Positions 4,887 to 5,000 of a stretch of DNA of 5,000 bases are shown piece after piece. The notes beneath the pieces are model-generated. The model had not been told where the DNA came from and did no database searches. It saw only the letters and a program-made list of their open reading frames with translations. Origin of the DNA: Dehalococcoidales bacterium (GTDB taxonomy: Bacteria > Chloroflexota > Dehalococcoidia > Dehalococcoidales > Fen-1064); NCBI GenBank assembly GCA_016929875.1, contig JAFGHZ010000009.1:1-5000 (forward strand), read 5' to 3'. Position 1 is the stretch's first letter. Every line of letters starts with the position of its first letter. A program made the translations under genes and the position numbers.

Positions 4887-5000
4887 ATGGTTACAGAAAA
4901 GATTAGACCGGTCACTATCGAAGATGAAATGAGGAGCTCGTACCTCGATTACGCGATGAGCGTCATCGTGGCGCGCGCCTTGCCCGATGTGCGCGACGGC
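4887..5000 (+). CDS. gyrA: DNA gyrase subunit A, N-terminal fragment
   Basis: GyrA is the breakage-reunion subunit of gyrase, which with GyrB introduces negative supercoils using ATP. The 38 codons present read MVTEKIRPVTIEDEMRSS, then YLDYAMSVIVARALPDVRDG, the signature start of type IIA topoisomerase A subunits. The close homologue ParC shares this motif. GyrA is favoured because the IEDEMRSSYLDYAMSVIV form is typical of it and many bacteria of this kind carry a single A subunit. The start is ATG 4887, with GGAG (4873-4876) ten bases upstream. An in-frame TAA immediately before the ATG excludes a longer product. The catalytic Tyr and the quinolone region lie beyond the window. Confidence 0.93.
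   Translation, partial: MVTEKIRPVTIEDEMRSSYLDYAMSVIVARALPDVRDG

Overview
The window looks like chromosomal housekeeping DNA from a bacterium of moderate GC content, with the standard genetic code. The gene order (apgM-like phosphomutase, lysC, TPR protein, gyrA), the divergent PlsY and the type of small membrane protein suggest the phylum Chloroflexi (Chloroflexota), probably class Dehalococcoidia. That placement comes from recalled family resemblance and was not tested by a search. No phage, transposon, CRISPR array or defence locus is visible.

Left part (1-1108): the last 22 codons of an unidentified gene are followed, after a short gap holding a perfect inverted repeat, by a divergent plsY acyltransferase. 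Convergent to plsY on the minus strand lies a small three-helix membrane protein gene. It is cut by one in-frame TGA at codon 41, yet still reads as a good membrane protein on both sides of it.

Middle (1109-1346): a tRNA-Pro(CGG) with encoded CCA lies on the minus strand, between face-to-face promoters. The best plus-strand promoter upstream of the next genes reads antisense through the tRNA, and the tRNA promoter overlaps the ribosome binding site of the next gene.

Right part (1347-5000): an alkaline-phosphatase-superfamily phosphomutase (apgM-like) is separated by 3 nt from lysC. The pairing suggests that it serves as a homoserine kinase in the aspartate pathway rather than in glycolysis. 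lysC carries a strong internal ribosome binding site and ATG at residue 246, the arrangement used by some bacteria to make a separate regulatory beta subunit. A possible Cys-rich mini-ORF follows. Then come a TPR protein of unknown function, a clear rho-independent terminator, a promoter whose -35 sits in the terminator's T tract, and the first 38 codons of gyrA.
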